This document shows positions 37,338 through 51,152 of a stretch of 64,000 nt of DNA, one piece after another. Both the position numbers and the translations under genes were made by a program. The notes under the pieces are model-generated. The model had not been told where the DNA came from. It saw only the letters and a program-made list of their open reading frames with translations, and searched no databases. Position 1 is the stretch's first letter. Each line of letters opens with the position of its first letter. Where the stretch lies: assembly GCA_018389105.1 (NCBI GenBank), contig JACATO010002127.1:1488001-1552000 (forward strand), in the 5' to 3' direction. This stretch comes from Nautilus pompilius. Its lineage: Eukaryota; Mollusca; Cephalopoda; Nautilida; Nautilidae.

Positions 37338-37970
37338 ATGGTTATGTCTTTCTGTTATAAATATTGTAGTTCTATCTACTGCAAAATATCAATCTTCTTT
37401 ATTCTGGTGATCGTCCAAATAAATGCTCCAGAGCTGGGAATGACTAATTTACAAATTTTAGATCTTTAAATAAGGTTTCCCTTCATTTTTCTGGTTTTTA
37501 TCAGAGAACGGCCGGGAATGTCTTTCTGATACGATTATTTCAGTTCTTTACGGAGAGTTCTTAATCTTCATTATGCTGTTTTTATTCCAAGTGAGGCTCA
37601 AAGGTTGGTAATGAATCTCATATAATTATTTCAGATCTTTACGAAAAGCTCTCAATCTTCTCTATGCTTGTTATTCCAAGTAGGTCTCGCGCGCTGGTAA
37701 TGTCTTCTTTCTCTTATGAGTATTTTACGTTTTAGGGAAAGCTATCAATTTTCTTTACACTGGTGGTAATCTCCGTACGGATTGAGTTCTGGTAATGACT
37801 TTCTCTTAAAGTTATTTTATTTCTTGTCAAAAGTTTCCAGTGTCCTTAATGGTGGTGTTAGTCTCGGTACAGCTCAAGCCCAGGTAACCTCTTTTCATTA
37901 AGATTATTATGATTCCGTACAATAAGTTGCCAATCTTTTTTATCCTTGCTTCATTTGTTAATATATTTCT
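37338..37970. repeat. degenerate tandem array, period about 90 bp
   Basis: Seven eroded units start with a phrase like CTGGTAATGACTTTCTCTTA near 37338, 37437, 37514, 37605, 37694, 37789 and 37880, spaced 77-100 bases. Within units the words ATTATTTCAGTTCTTTACG, TCTCAATCTTCTTTATGCTG and TTATTCCAAGTAGG recur in the same order. No coding potential is apparent. It begins about 40 bases beyond the end of the mariner at 36011-37295. Confidence 0.8.
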
Positions 37971-40900
37971 TACACCTGCTCCAGAGATATTTTTTTTTAA
38001 TGAACATTCATAAAGATGTTACAAAATCAGAAATATTTACTGGACTAACAGCAGCCTGAAGGAAATTTATAGCTGAGACCATAAACAGCAGTCGAGACGA
38101 ATACATATTCCGGGTGATCTTTAATATGAAACCACAAACGGTTTACTTTCATGGTTTTTACTTATATTCCTTTTCCGGGAGGTCTCTATATTATGATTTT
38201 ATTAAACAGTCTTTCATTTTTGCATTTAGAAGTTTTATATCAGTTATTTTCAGTTTTGGCGATAATCCAACCCATTCATCTGTTTGATTGACGTTTCATT
38301 TCAACTCGAAGTAGATGGAATGACTTAAAACGCCAACTCTCTTTAACATTAAATCAGTGGACTCATTATTTCAACAGTTTTGTTTTTATTAAGGTTTTCT
38401 TTCTAAAAAAAGATTTCGGATATTGTTTTCGCATGCACAGGACCGAAAAACGTGCAAAAGATGTTGTTATTTGTTTGTTTTTTAATGTTCAGTAATAAAT
38501 GACGGATACTGTCGATGAAGGGTGAAAATTAAGCTGCTATATTAAAAGTGTATCAGACAAAAGCTGTAATTCTCATTAATTAATTTTATGTTTGTAATAT
38601 ATTAAATTCTCCAAAATAATACTTAATCACTGTGTCATGAAAATACGAGATATGCATCGCCTAATTAAATAACTAAATTGAAACACGCGTAGAAAAGTAT
38701 TCTAGAATCTAAACGATGGATTTTAATAGCTTTTGCTACTTTTTATTTAGCAATAACAAAAGGATATCTTTGCTCAAATAAGAAACACGCACGCACGCGC
38801 ACACATTCTTCGTGAACTTGTTGTGAGAAAAGCCATAGTAACGCCCGTACACGTTTTGGAAGTTAAAATTTACTTTGCCAAAGATGGAAAGTTTGCATTA
38901 AATACGTATATCAAACTTACAATGTCAACTACTGAATAAGCAAAACTTATTGAGTGCGATCAGTAATTATATCTGGATGGTATTTAAGTAGAATTATATA
39001 TCAAGTTTAAATTTCATGTAAATACTATATAATTGGTAATGATGTTGATTTACTTACAATTTGGGAAAATGAATGTGAGACAAATTCTAACGTTAGCACA
39101 ACAGTTCGTTTTTTTTTGTCTTTGTATTTGAGAAGTGTGGAATAAATCGAAATTTAGACGGATATTTTCTATGGGTACAATAATAATTCACACCACAATG
39201 TTGTCAGCGCCAAGAGCTTGATAGGGTATTTGAACAGACACTGCGTCAGCCACACAGTTTCAACAAGCTACAACTGTTTATGATGCAATTACTATTGGGT
39301 ATCTTTTCGTCAGAATTAATTATCTAAATATTCTAATGCATCCGCTTAGAAGACTCTGATTATGGGATCTTCCAAACACACTGAAATAATTCTGTAGCAG
39401 GTGCATGAGAACAATATGCACTAACTAATCATTTTGGTAAAACAATTAAAAGAAAATTCAGTAAATACTTTAAAATCTGCGGTACTTTTTAAAGACGCGG
39501 AGTTCCATAAGAATTACTGTTCTTTTGCAGTGAATCCAATTTACAGTGCCACGTACTGAATATAATTTAATTTAATTTAAAATATATATTTTGATCTAAG
39601 CTGACATTTTTTTAGGTAACTACAAAATATTATATCCTTAATATCTTTACTTACACGAGTAAACAGTTTATATTAGGTTCTTTTGTATAGCAGCCATTAT
39701 GTTCAGTAACAAACAGAATCAAGAGGGAGATGGATTGTATGTAATATTATTAGAGTTCAACAAGATGTATTCACGTTCTAGTCTCTGTCTTTCTGCAGTT
39801 TGTTAGCAAGCTAGAGTGAATGTTATGCTTACATTTTCGTTAATTGTCATACACAATATTTTTATTTATAAAAGTAAGCTTATCTAACTCTATTCTGTTT
39901 CTAATTCTTCTCATTCGGTTTTCTTGTTTATGTTTTACGGTGATTCTTTCCATCGAAGACAAGTAAGTACATTCAATAATAAACGTTGTGAAGCAGTTAA
40001 CTGCTTGAACTGTTTGTTTCTCTATTGTTAGCTGGCGGTTGTTAAATTTAATAGTCTAATTCTTGTCACTCGTTTCAAACAGTTTCTGTTTGCTTTGATG
40101 TACTTTAGCTCATTTAGAAGTGAAAATTAAGCAGAATAAGTATAGGAGTTATATCACCAATAAATTATAATTATTTTAATAATTATCAAGGGAGAAAAAT
40201 ATAACTTGTACATGGTCTTAATATAACATAAACTATTTTATTTAATGTCTTGCAAATTTTTGTAATATTGATCTTTTTCTTTTTTAGGTATTAGAAATAT
40301 AAAATTCACAATTCTAGTAAGTAACTTGATGGTGTTGAATAATTAACCGAAACTAAAATACCTGTTCAGTGCAGTCAACGAAGGGAGACCACCGGGCTAA
40401 TTGTTACAGGTGTAAGTGGTTACAGTACCAGTAATTCCTAATCAAATATAGAAATGAGTTATAATCAACGTCTTTTGCTTGATCTTAAAACGATGGCCAA
40501 ATCATAAAATGACGATTATACTTTCGTTTATGCGTTTAATTAAGAATCACTGGTGCTGTAGCAACTATCCACGGTGCGTCCTAGATTTGCAGACATTGAC
40601 TTCCTCGTACAGAGGCTCGCAACTCACCCACTGGAGATTATCTCGCTGGGTTTAATTTGCTAGATGCCCAGTTAAATTCGCTGTCTTTATTTTAATTAGT
40701 AGGAGGGTGATTAAAATATTTTTTTTACTTAGTTAACTTTTTTTGTGATTGGATTATTTTGGAGTAAGGGCTCAATAACAAGGCAGTACATGACGAGAAT
40801 TAAAGTTATGATGATACTTGCGAGGTTCTCGTCCACTGGGTTAACATTAACTGATGACGTACAAAGCTGACAGTATCAACGTTGGTTGTTTTGGGATCAA

Positions 40901-43900
40901 ACATTAAACGTAATTATCCAAAATCAAAAAAAAAATTAAAGTGTGGGCGGTTAGATGAACTGTAGATGTCTAAAACATCTTAGACGAAAGAAACCTGATT
41001 GCGTGTGGTTCAAGCTAAATGATGTATATTTAATTCCGTGATGTTTTTCTTTCTTTAATTTTCTAATAAAAATAAAATTATAATAATTTCTTCGTGGCCG
41101 TTGTCAGTAGTTTTTTTTAAAAAAATGATTCTATTTCAAATAACATACCGACAAGGGAAACAGATAACTAACTAATACATTTAAAAAAAACTAGGTTGAA
41201 AATCCACTTGTATTCAACCGAAACCACGAGAAATTACTTTATGGATCTTTTTGTAAGTTAGCAAGTTTATATACTTAAAAAAATCTAATTAATGTTAATG
41301 TCAGGACTTCTACCCTTTTTATATCGAGAATACGACTAATTTCGCCTTCAATATTAACGTACACAGACTCTGCTGTGTTCTACCGGACAACATAATTATA
41401 CAGTTGCACCCTATTGGACTTGTTCGAAGCACGACTTGCGCCTGATTTTCACTCTGAGAATGATTAACTAGACCACGACAACAGCTTGCGTAGTGATTGT
41501 GCGGAAGTTAATTAAACGATGCCTTGAGGTGAGAAAATATTGGAACCTTAATGGCTTTTCTTGCGTTCGAGGGTTTGGTCCACAATTCTTGTGATATAAA
41601 GGAAGTTGTTTAGAGTAAATTAAAAAAAGATATGCTGGTAGTTACAATTTTCCATTAAAAAGTTTCTTCAAAAATATGGAAAAGGTTAATAAAGTAAAAA
41701 CAAAATTTAGCGACTTATAAAATGCAACTCGTTTATTTTCAAGCTGAGATGTCTGTAGAACATTTTAAACTCAAAATTATGATCAAAAAAGAGCGATAAA
41801 CGAAGTTATAATTAAAATAAGAAAAACATGTGTGGACAAGCTAGGGTTAACTGAGAAAGACTCTTTATAGAGAACTGCAGTCTTAAATTAAAATTTGCGG
41901 TAAGTAAAAATGGATGCTATAGTTTTCTACCGAGATTCTTTACAAAACCTGAACAGAATCTCGGTTTTATCAGCATGAGATGTGTCCTGTATATAAACAC
42001 TAGTTTGGTAAGGTAAAATAACCAAGTCCTGACAAATGGGTTTGAAGTCGTTGTATATACACTGAATAACAGAACTACGAGCGGGTTCTCAGAAGTACTA
42101 ACCCTGCCTTTAGATGAAAAGAAATTTCACAACCTAACCTGAATATTGAAGCATAATCTAAATGGGATGCACGGAATTAGTTTTGAGACGGTTTTAATTG
42201 ATTGTCCTTAAATTAGGGCTATTTATATTCGATACTGATTTGGGGACGAAAACTTTGTTATGTGTACGAGTCTGAAAATTTGGTGGACAAACTATCAACC
42301 ATTATCCGCATATTTTTGTGTTTTTTGAGTTTCGTTTTTTGGTGTCAAACTGAGTGGGCAAATTTTATGTGCGCCGCGATAGACGAGAACTAAAGCAAAA
42401 GTTTAGAAATAAATGAATAATAGAATGCCATTTTATAAGCTTATGAATGCTGGTTTATTACAATACAACCTGGTATTAATGTTACCCGTTACACCTCTCA
42501 GATATAGTGTCCAGAAAATGGTTGGTTTTCATGGTTAAAGTCGGATTATCGTTCTTTCTATCTGACCATTCCGAGAGCCTAGTCCTTTCACCATAAGCTG
42601 AAAGTAGAACAAATATATAGCTAACATGGCGAGCGTAGAAACCAGATAAATTTTTATTGTCAACAGAAAATTCATTTTCAGTAGCACAGAGAAAAACTAT
42701 GGTAAGAACGGATGAGAGTGAAGAGCTCACAAAAACAACATCTGTTGTGAATGAACTTGATTTTGCAACAGAATACATCAATCCGTCGTTTCTAAAGTTG
42801 GTAACCATCTTAGAACCCTCTTGAGTATAACAGGGGCTATATTATTTGTTAATTGATGTAGTTTCTGGAAGAAAACGTCAATAGTGAATTAAAGAGAATC
42901 ATTCGCAAATAATTATGCACCATCAAAGCTAATTTTATATTTTGACAATTCTGAGTTTCAAAATGGTATCAGATTAGAACTGACTTTTATTGCCTATTGC
43001 TTCAGAAATAGAGCAAATAATAGTAAAAAAGAGTGAAGGTGCATTCGGACCAAACGGGACAGTTACTTTTATGTTAGTATTAGAATTTAAAACATTATTT
43101 CTATGATTTAGCTTTACTGATGTTTATTAGTAGAGAAAAAACTGTAAAGTTATATTAATTATGTCTATAGATTTCATGGTGTATCGCGTTCAGATATAAC
43201 AGTCGTGAAAATAATCCGGGCTATCAGTTGAAGTAAAATATCAGCAAGGTTATTTCTCTTTTAGTTGGAGCAAACGTCTTGCAAAACGTTATCACTTAAG
43301 GACCTACATACGGAACATATTTTAATAACTTCTATATCATAAAATTCAAAGATTTTTCTCTAAAAGTTAACTTTAATACCTTTCAAGAAAGGTAAGACCA
43401 CAATCTTTATTTTACGCTTCATATAGTTGCGCTTGGAATTTTGTGTCCTAGTTCTATATGTATTCTTATAATGTCTTTGCATGATTTTAACGTTATTATT
43501 AGTTTTCATTATGATTGCGTTATTAAAACCGAATAATAAACAGTTTAAAATCATAATAATTTGGACAACTGTTGTTGCTGCAATATGTCACTTTGTTCCA
43601 GAAAACAAGTAATAAACACAAGCACTAAAGTAAAACTCATTTTGTTAGTACTTGGTGGGTATCATCTTATGCAGCATAAGAATCCTCTGCTCTATTTGGC
43701 ACTGAATTAACCAGATTCTGTTTCACGGTCTGGTTTAAGTTTTAGCATATCTGTGTGAAAGCATCCTTTAATTCTGTCATGTTGCTGAGTCGTGAACAAA
43801 TTACACCGTGCATCTAATCTCAGTTTGCCCTATTGATGGAATGGTAGAAGCATCGTTAAAATAGTAATCACAGTTTCTTTCTATTTACAATGTCAGATTG

Positions 43901-44159
43901 CAGTCTATTTCACAACATTCCTGCCTTTATCTCTGAATCCAAATAACATCTTCGAACGTGAACTGCTGAAATCTGAACTTATCAAAGAAGAGTAAGTACA
44001 CTGCCAATACTCGAGGGTGTTCCCAGGCGTGTCTTCTAAAAGGACAATATGAAGAATTTTTATCTCATTGGACTAAAGAGATGTTTATGAGCTACTCACC
44101 TTCTGTAGACCAGTTGATGAAAATGACATGTGACTTTTATTGGTTCATATGTGTTGTAT
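37971..44159. other. long non-coding stretch
   Basis: More than 6 kb without a supported gene. The best open frames, 42482-42808 (108 codons, minus) and 43360-43554 (minus), show no recognised motif. The sequence is AT-rich and no transposon ends or RNA genes were recognised. Confidence 0.5.
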
Positions 44160-44486
44160 GAACGATCACAGACAAAGAATCTTTCGTGAGTACGGACATG
44201 TCGAGTAATGGCTCTTTCTTGTAGTGGTGTCACTGCTGGAGACTTTCAGAGTTGCTCTGCCGCAGTAGTAACGTTTTCTTCGGTGAATTTTACGATATAC
44301 GATAGTATTGATCACAGATCCAGAAAATTTTTGAAACTTTTGGTAAATATCTATCGTTGATTTGGCCAGTCTGGACGGTCTTTGATACAAACTAGAGTAA
44401 ATGCAAATATAGTATGAACGTTCAGTATATAAATACACACAGGCGATCACATCTGAAATATGGAGTTTTTGGTTAAATACATTCAT
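44160..44486 (-). pseudogene. relic of a Tc1/mariner-superfamily transposase, N-terminal helix-turn-helix part
   Basis: On the minus strand the frame 44166-44486 reads ISDVIACVYLYTERS, then LAKSTIDIYQKFQKFSGSVI. This fits the N-terminal helix-turn-helix of transposases with the pattern STIxxxxxKFxxTGSV. The adjacent frame continues FTEENVTTAAEQL, KSPAVTP and RAITRHVRTHERFF, which resembles the TEENVxxVxxxVxxxP segment that follows in the same proteins. The two parts are in different frames, so the gene is broken. No catalytic domain or inverted repeats were found next to it. Confidence 0.42.
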
Positions 44487-46544
44487 TTTTGGAAGTTGCC
44501 AATTAATATGACCAGGTATTCTATGTTAATGTGTTGTGGACGTCAGTGTTCATAAACGATATCTAAGTGAACTTTATATCATAGAAACAATATGAATATT
44601 GGAATATCTTGTCATTTCTCACTTCTTTATCAAACCCTATTTTGGTACAGAAAATTCATTGTTCATTAAAACAGTGGCATGCTAAATGTTTATGTAGTAT
44701 TTCTATCTGTTCCCCTTTAATTTCTTTTGTAACTATGTAGCTTTTGTTAAATATAAGGATACTTTGGTTTACAAGGAAATATTAATTATGGACATTTGGA
44801 CTGAAATAAACTAAATAGAAAAGTAATACTTTATAGATAAATTTCTTATAACAAGATTTCAATTAATTTGAAATAATATTTTTACCAGCTCGGTTATTCT
44901 AAATTAACAGACGCACGTGCTGCACATCTCTATTTCTTGCTTCTCAAGTAAATCTCATTTATAACCCTTGGTTTAGCTTTATTTAAATATTTCTTCGAGT
45001 TCTGTGATTAAGAAATATTTGTTCATTCTCGATTACATACCTAAAGATCTGTCTTTATTTTGTGTGGAGGGGTGGAAATGAAACTGTACTATTTTGTTGT
45101 TCGTTTATTTTAAACAGAATCTCATTGTCAAAGCAGCATTATAAGGATCCGTCTCTTTGAAAAATATGATATAAGTATTGGTTGTTTGTTTTAAAATACT
45201 CCAAATCAAAAATTTAATAGAAAAATCTTTTTTTCTCATTTTTAATGAGAAACTAATTTAGATAAAATACATTTCAGTATTAACCATTTAAATAAAAAAA
45301 TTATAGTCTTATTTTCGTTTTCCTGTTTTTTTAAACAATTATTCCTCTTTTTCCATCTCAACAGGTGTGCAATAGAGTTTTAATTTTAAATATTTACAGT
45401 AGATGGATGAATATTCTGAGGATTTGTGTTACCTGTCTTCCAGTCTGAAGTTTTTTAGATACCATTTCCTGCTTCATTTGGAGTTTATCGCCAATAATGA
45501 TCTAAGCAAGAGAGCATAGATATATTGTATTAATCGAATTTTAGGTACTGTATTTATTTGTGTATGCTGTGTATTTTAAGAAGAATGTGTCAAAACTCTT
45601 CTACAACACTCTGAATTAGTAGCTTAATTAATTCTTTTTATTACCATTCCATTAGCACAATTTATATAATTGAACATGATCACGGTCCAAAACATACATT
45701 TAAGTGATGAAGCAGCCAATGTTTTCAGAGTAAAAAAAGTGGAATTTTTTCTGAATGTAATAAAACTGCCAGCGTAGATCACTCAAACGGACATGATGAA
45801 GAACGTCGATCAACAAAAGAGCACCACAAAAATATCAGCAGACCGTGTAACATTCTGGCAGATAAATTGTCCAATATTTTAATGAATTACATTATTTTAA
45901 AAACTCAGAATATAAATAAGAATTGAATGCCTGGACGAAATAAAGGGGTTCATATAAAGTACTGAGTAACAGTAAATACTTAAAGCTGATGTTAATGTTA
46001 ACTATTAGAGATCATGTTTCCTTATCTTAGTTTCTGCTATTATCGATGTTAAGCGTGGTGTGACTGCTGTTGATAGTTCCGCAAGAAATATTAAACAAGG
46101 TGTTTTCACTCGTGCACAGTTCTTTAAAGAAAATAGCTGAAATAAATGTATGCGCCATTTTTTAGTAACACTTATGAATGTCTTTTTGAGCCAAGTTAAA
46201 AACACTGAGTTTATTTCCAGTATTCACGTATAGAGAGAAAATTGATTGCATTATAAATTTGTAGTGACCATAACGTCTTAGAAAAGCACCGTAGCGTGCT
46301 GCAATACTGTATAGTTGTTGAAAACAACGCTGTTCTTGTTTGAAACGCTTCAGAGATCGCCGAATACTAATCCATCAGTTATCATTAATGAGTCGATTCA
46401 CGCGAGCAGTGTTCTAGAATTCCTTGTTCAGTGTGTGTACACTTCTGCGGAGCTCCTTGAGCTTATTGATCTGCTTGTGATGAAAAATAAACATTCATTG
46501 TCATTCGCAGCCTTCTTATTTTAATCAATGTCATAGGAATTACT

Positions 46545-46547
<3 letters not shown>
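44487..46547. other. non-coding stretch, nothing identified
   Basis: AT-rich sequence with frames up to 69 codons (46005-46205 minus, 46315-46524 plus) that show no recognised domain. Confidence 0.5.
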
Positions 46548-46617
<70 letters not shown>

Positions 46618-46659
46618 TCTCTCTCCCTCTCTCTCCATCTCTCTCTCCCTCTCTCTCCT
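46548..46659. repeat. (TC)n microsatellite
   Basis: About 110 bases of CT/TC dinucleotides; the second half carries regular CCAT and CCCT interruptions. The arginine/glutamate-rich frame on the minus strand is a by-product. Confidence 0.97.
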
Positions 46660-48599
46660 TTATTTCTGCCGTTTTTAGCCGAACTTACCTTTGTTAGATT
46701 ATTTTTATAAAACAAGACTTTTGACTTATTTAACATCCGGTTTGTTTTTAAAATACTTTCTTTTTTAATAATTGAATTATTTGTAACTGCATATTCAGTA
46801 CATAAAATTTAACCGAAAAATTAAGAGCAGTTTCATTTCGTCAAGATATTTCATCTGCATCGTGACCGCTACTTTTCGTAATGTGGAAGTAAGACTTAAT
46901 CAATAAAGAGACTTAGGTAAGGATGTTTAATCTGTCCGTATTTTAATGCGTTTGCACGCATGAGAATCCATGCGGTCTTGCGAGACTATTGCTCATGTGG
47001 GTTTATGCCTGGGAGTGCTTAACTGTGGAGGAAGCTGCAGAAAACCCAGACAGGAGAACTAATACAAAAGAGAGAGAAGAATCCATGATTTGAGGAGTTG
47101 CAGCATCGAATCGGATCCCAACAAGAGTCGAACGCAAATTTTCAGCCACCTCGTCATGTCGAGCCGCCATTCACTCTCCAGAGAGGCATTTCGTACCAGA
47201 GGTATTGTTCGTTGCGTTCTCTCGAAAAGAAAATTCCGGCAAGCTGTTTCTAAATGAAAACAACAAATTTTATCAGGTTTGTTTAGGGAGAGCACCAAAT
47301 TATTGAAGGCTTTTGAGCGAGTGAACAGTAAGAAATTCATTTTTAGTAATTTATAACAAGGGTTCTATAATTTTAAAGGAATAAGCATGGGTGATAAAGA
47401 CAGTGCAGATTCTGAGAATCTTACGATGGCTACCTGTCTCATAGCTGAACTCAAAATACACGAATAAAAAGTTGTTGCAACTAAGATATGTGAAATAGTA
47501 TTTAAACTAGTATTCATAACTTGCAGTGTTTTATTCATTTTAAAGATTATAGTAGGACTATGGATAATCGGAAAAGTCTCAAGAATGTAACAGCATTATA
47601 TTTTGTTTGACGAAATTCAAACTAAGTTTTCATCCACTGATGAATGCTGGATAACTGATAATTGTGCTTTACAAGAATAAGAATTCTACTATTATGCTGA
47701 AAATGATCTATATAAACGCATTGCAGACTTTTAGTAGTAATATTTTGTTTGTTATAAAATTTTACGCAAAATTAAATTTAGTTAAGCAATTGTTTAAGGG
47801 AGAAGGATGCACTTTTAGAAAAATCAACTCTGGACTCGTCTTTAATAATTAGCATTTAAAAAAAGATAATTTTTGCATGGAATTTACAAGAGATTAAAAA
47901 TGATCACTGAAGTATGTCGCGTAAATGCCATGTAAAGCCGATCTTTTGGATCTGTATGTCAGTCGTTAACGATGGAATTTCAACTTGTGCAAGGAAGTTT
48001 AGCGCTGCGTGATTTTACCGATTAGCTGCAGACACAACAGTAAAGAGTACGTCTAAGCCCAATATCCCCTGAATTTCTTAAAGGATTTCAACAAGTTTTA
48101 CGCAATGCAATTAGCCTTTGCTGAACCAACCGTCTCCCGATATCTAATTTTAATATTTGACATGATTAAGCAATAAAAACCACTTATTTTACATCAAATG
48201 ACAGAAATACCTGAAGTGCTCATTCTAAATGTGATTACAGAAACTAGCGTGCCAATCCCTTATTTAAGAGCTTCGTGTTCATACATTATAGACAGAACAG
48301 CGGAAGGTAAATCTTATGGAGATAATGGAATGCTTCAGAATGAGGCTGTCAGCAATTGCAGCACCACCGAAGAGTCTTCTGATAGATCTTCACACCTTTA
48401 AGGCTGGCGACTGGTGCAATAATCGTGGTAGAGCAACGTTTACCTAGTCACATATACAAGTAGGTGTCGTGGTGAATTAGTAAGGAAGACGTCATTTCAC
48501 CGGTTATACCACCAACGAAGACGGTTACCAACCCGTCGCCAATGATGATTTATCAGTCAATGAATGGCTCGCCATCTTTTGAAAAATATGTCTTACTCA
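46660..48599. other. non-coding stretch with one unidentified frame
   Basis: A 93-codon frame on the minus strand (47059-47340) lies in a slightly GC-richer block and has no recognised domain. 47870-48010 holds the phrases TTTGCATGGAATTTACAAGA and GTAAATGCCATGTAAAGCCG, which resemble the minisatellite at 61885. Confidence 0.45.
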
Positions 48600-48720
48600 A
48601 TACAGGTTGAGCCAAACTTCCTTCTTCATTAATATAATCTTTTGTGATGACAAATCTGTATATCAGTCCAATCCAGCATGTTTGCGCTAGGAATGTTTTA
48701 TCTGACTACAAAGCTGGTTC
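48600..48720 (-). repeat. diverged interspersed repeat, copy 2 (partner at 14560)
   Basis: The minus strand aligns over about 70 bases with the segment at 14560-14690, with the block AATGAAGAAGGAAGT (ATGAAGAAGGAACT in the partner) best kept. Family unknown. Confidence 0.45.
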
Positions 48721-49689
48721 ATCACAAATATCAACTAAAGCTTCTGGGCTTGACCTGGTGGTTCGAGTCAGGTAAGCACTGAGTTGGTGTGCGGGAGTAG
48801 TAGGCAGTAGCGACCCACGTGACGCGATGGGTGTTAAGGAACAGATGGCAGACTATTTAAACGGACCTTCTTCTGCAGAGCGAACGCTGGCAGATGCAAA
48901 TAAAGTTGCGGTTGTCTGCTACTGCGACTTACCGGAAGTCAGTAAACATTTAAAAAAAAGAAATTTATATTATCATATCTTTTTATCAATTATTTTTGCA
49001 TCAAAATGTAATTAGGCTGCATTAGTGAGAACATTATAAAATTAAGCTAAATCCTAGCAACCACATTCAGAGGGGACAGAAAATTTTCACGGAGCTCACT
49101 ATATTAACTAGTTTTTATTTATTTTACCGATTCTAAAATATGCATGGTTATAATACGATCAAACATGCTAATTATGATTTATAATAATAACACAGTATTG
49201 TCTTAAACAATATGTAATAGAACCTCTAACATCTAATTTATTAATTTCCTGCCTTTTAGTATATTTAAAGCTCAGACGGGTTTCATGTTAAAACTTCTCT
49301 AGCAATAAACTCAAATATTCCAATAATTTGCTTTATTGTAACCGAAAATAATTTTTTTTTCTTAGACACCTGGACTGAAAGCCTGAAGATAATGCCAATC
49401 AGCTGTTACGTCTGGCAAGTCAATTGTCCGATGCTAAAACATCTCTCTGCTGAAACGCTATTACTAGGTGAACAGCCGTTAATAACACTTCTCCGAGGCG
49501 AACGTCAAGCGCGATAGCGAATCTTCGGTTTACTGGCTGCAATATTTGTCGCGAGCTATCCCGAGTGTTGTGCGACAACTCCGTGTGTACTGTAAACAGA
49601 TTTGTTGAAAAACATTTGGTCCGCATCGATAAAGGTTTCCTCGGTTTGAGGCGGATCAAAATCAGTGCGCCCGAGACCAATCAGTAAAA
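48721..49689. other. non-coding stretch, unidentified GC-richer part
   Basis: 49370-49680 is GC-richer and holds an 86-codon frame on the minus strand without a recognised domain. A strong pyrimidine run ending in AG (about 49352-49365) looks like a splice acceptor, but no exon after it could be supported. Confidence 0.4.
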
Positions 49690-49960
49690 AAATCTATGAG
49701 TCATTAAAGATGTGAAAAGGTCATCTTTACATGGAATTTACTGATAGAGATAGGCTTTACATCAATGGGTAAGATAGCGCATCCACTCCCTGACTCAGTA
49801 AAGACAAGCCTATTTTTGCATGATAATTACTGATAACTATTACAGTTATATCAATAAACAAAATAGCATATAAACTCCTTAAACGGAAGCAAGTAATGTC
49901 CATCTTTACATGCCAGTAATTATCATTTACTGATATCGTAGGACGTTACATAATGCATTT
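49690..49960. repeat. degenerate tandem array related to the one at 61885
   Basis: The words GTCATCTTTACATGGAATTT, ACTGATAGAGATAGGCTTTA, TTGCATGATAATTACTGATA and CATTTACTGATATCG recur at about 35-45 bases, close to the GATAAAGAT / TTTACATGGCATTTACT motif of the array at 61885. Eroded. Confidence 0.5.
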
Positions 49961-51098
49961 GAAGAAACGTTTCACGCCGTTAATATGAATATTCCTAAAC
50001 CTAGCGATGCTTTGAATTAACTATAACAGCTTCCTGTTTCAACTAAAACAAGGATTACAGTAGATGGGCGGCTTAGACCCATAAAGAATGGTTTTAAATT
50101 ATTGCTAGGCGCTTTACCTCTGAATCTGTTTTCATCTAAAAATTTGAGAATTATTTTAAGTATAATGGCCCGAGCGACGCTGGTATTAACCTTCAGGAAA
50201 GCAATAAGGTAAAATAAAATTCTGGGCTCCTTTCAAGTACCTCAGAACACTCGAGAAGAGCGATTATTTGCATATTTTATTCAAATCGAGAAGCACGATC
50301 GAAGTTCATTATTATAATGAGAATTTAATTAGCAGATTATTTTTTAAGATACCTGAATATAAAGTTGGGATTTTTGTTTCTAGATTGCAACGGGAAAAAA
50401 ACAAAAAAAACTTTATAACATTCTTAGCGTTTTACAGCATTTGGAAAGTGGTTCTTCTTTTTTTAATTAACTTTTAATTTATTCCTATTGTTTTTGAAAA
50501 AAATGAATCAAGAAAATGGGTAATACATCTTTGTTTTGACATCATGCGTATAAAATCAACAACATGCAAACTTAATCCGATGACGTAGGAATGACGCGAG
50601 GTCTAGAATTTTTGAACATATCCAGGAGGATCACGTGTCACGCAGGTACTGACGACGTATGAGAGATTTGCTAGACCGAAGAGCATTATGTCGTAACTGA
50701 AAAGCCATGCGCTTGAATTTAAAAATTCTTTAATTCCTTGCTATTTTTAAGGGTTGTTTTGCGGTGTTTTATAGTCTTAGAGATGGCAGTCGTTAATATT
50801 ATTATTAAATCTAAGATTTAAGTATTACAGTTTTAAACTATATCGATTTTTTTTAAAAAAAAATTTTTTTTTAGTGCAAGATAACTAGTCAGGGGTAGAT
50901 ATTAGTAAGTAAAAGTCTGGCTGGCGCAGTTGGCCAGACTTTAAAATTAAATAATACTTTTTTCATCAATAGAGTTTTTCCCATGCAAAAGTAATCACTT
51001 ATACAACACAACGGATAAGATGTATTCTAATATTAAATTAAAAGGAACGATTAGTATTATTAATATGCAAGTCAGCAGAAAAATACTTAAATATGTAT

Positions 51099-51099
<1 letters not shown>

Positions 51100-51138
<39 letters not shown>

Positions 51139-51152
51139 ACGCACAACACACG
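51100..51152. repeat. (AC)n microsatellite
   Basis: About 17 uninterrupted CA units followed by imperfect ones (ACATACACACGCACAACACA). Confidence 0.95.

Noticed and set aside
37338..37970. Considered as a CRISPR array because of the regular spacing
   Set aside because: The repeats are not conserved short direct repeats with unique spacers; the whole unit is repeated and eroded, and the window is animal-like DNA.
42482..42808. 108-codon frame on the minus strand
   Set aside because: No family motif, no homologous copy in the window and no splice signals that would join it to other frames.
48755..48790. GGTTCGAGTCAGG, considered as a tRNA B box
   Set aside because: No convincing A box or cloverleaf upstream.
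49352..49680. Polypyrimidine tract ending in AG followed by GC-richer sequence, considered as an exon
   Set aside because: The downstream plus-strand frame has no sustained coding potential and no matching donor or neighbouring exon was found.
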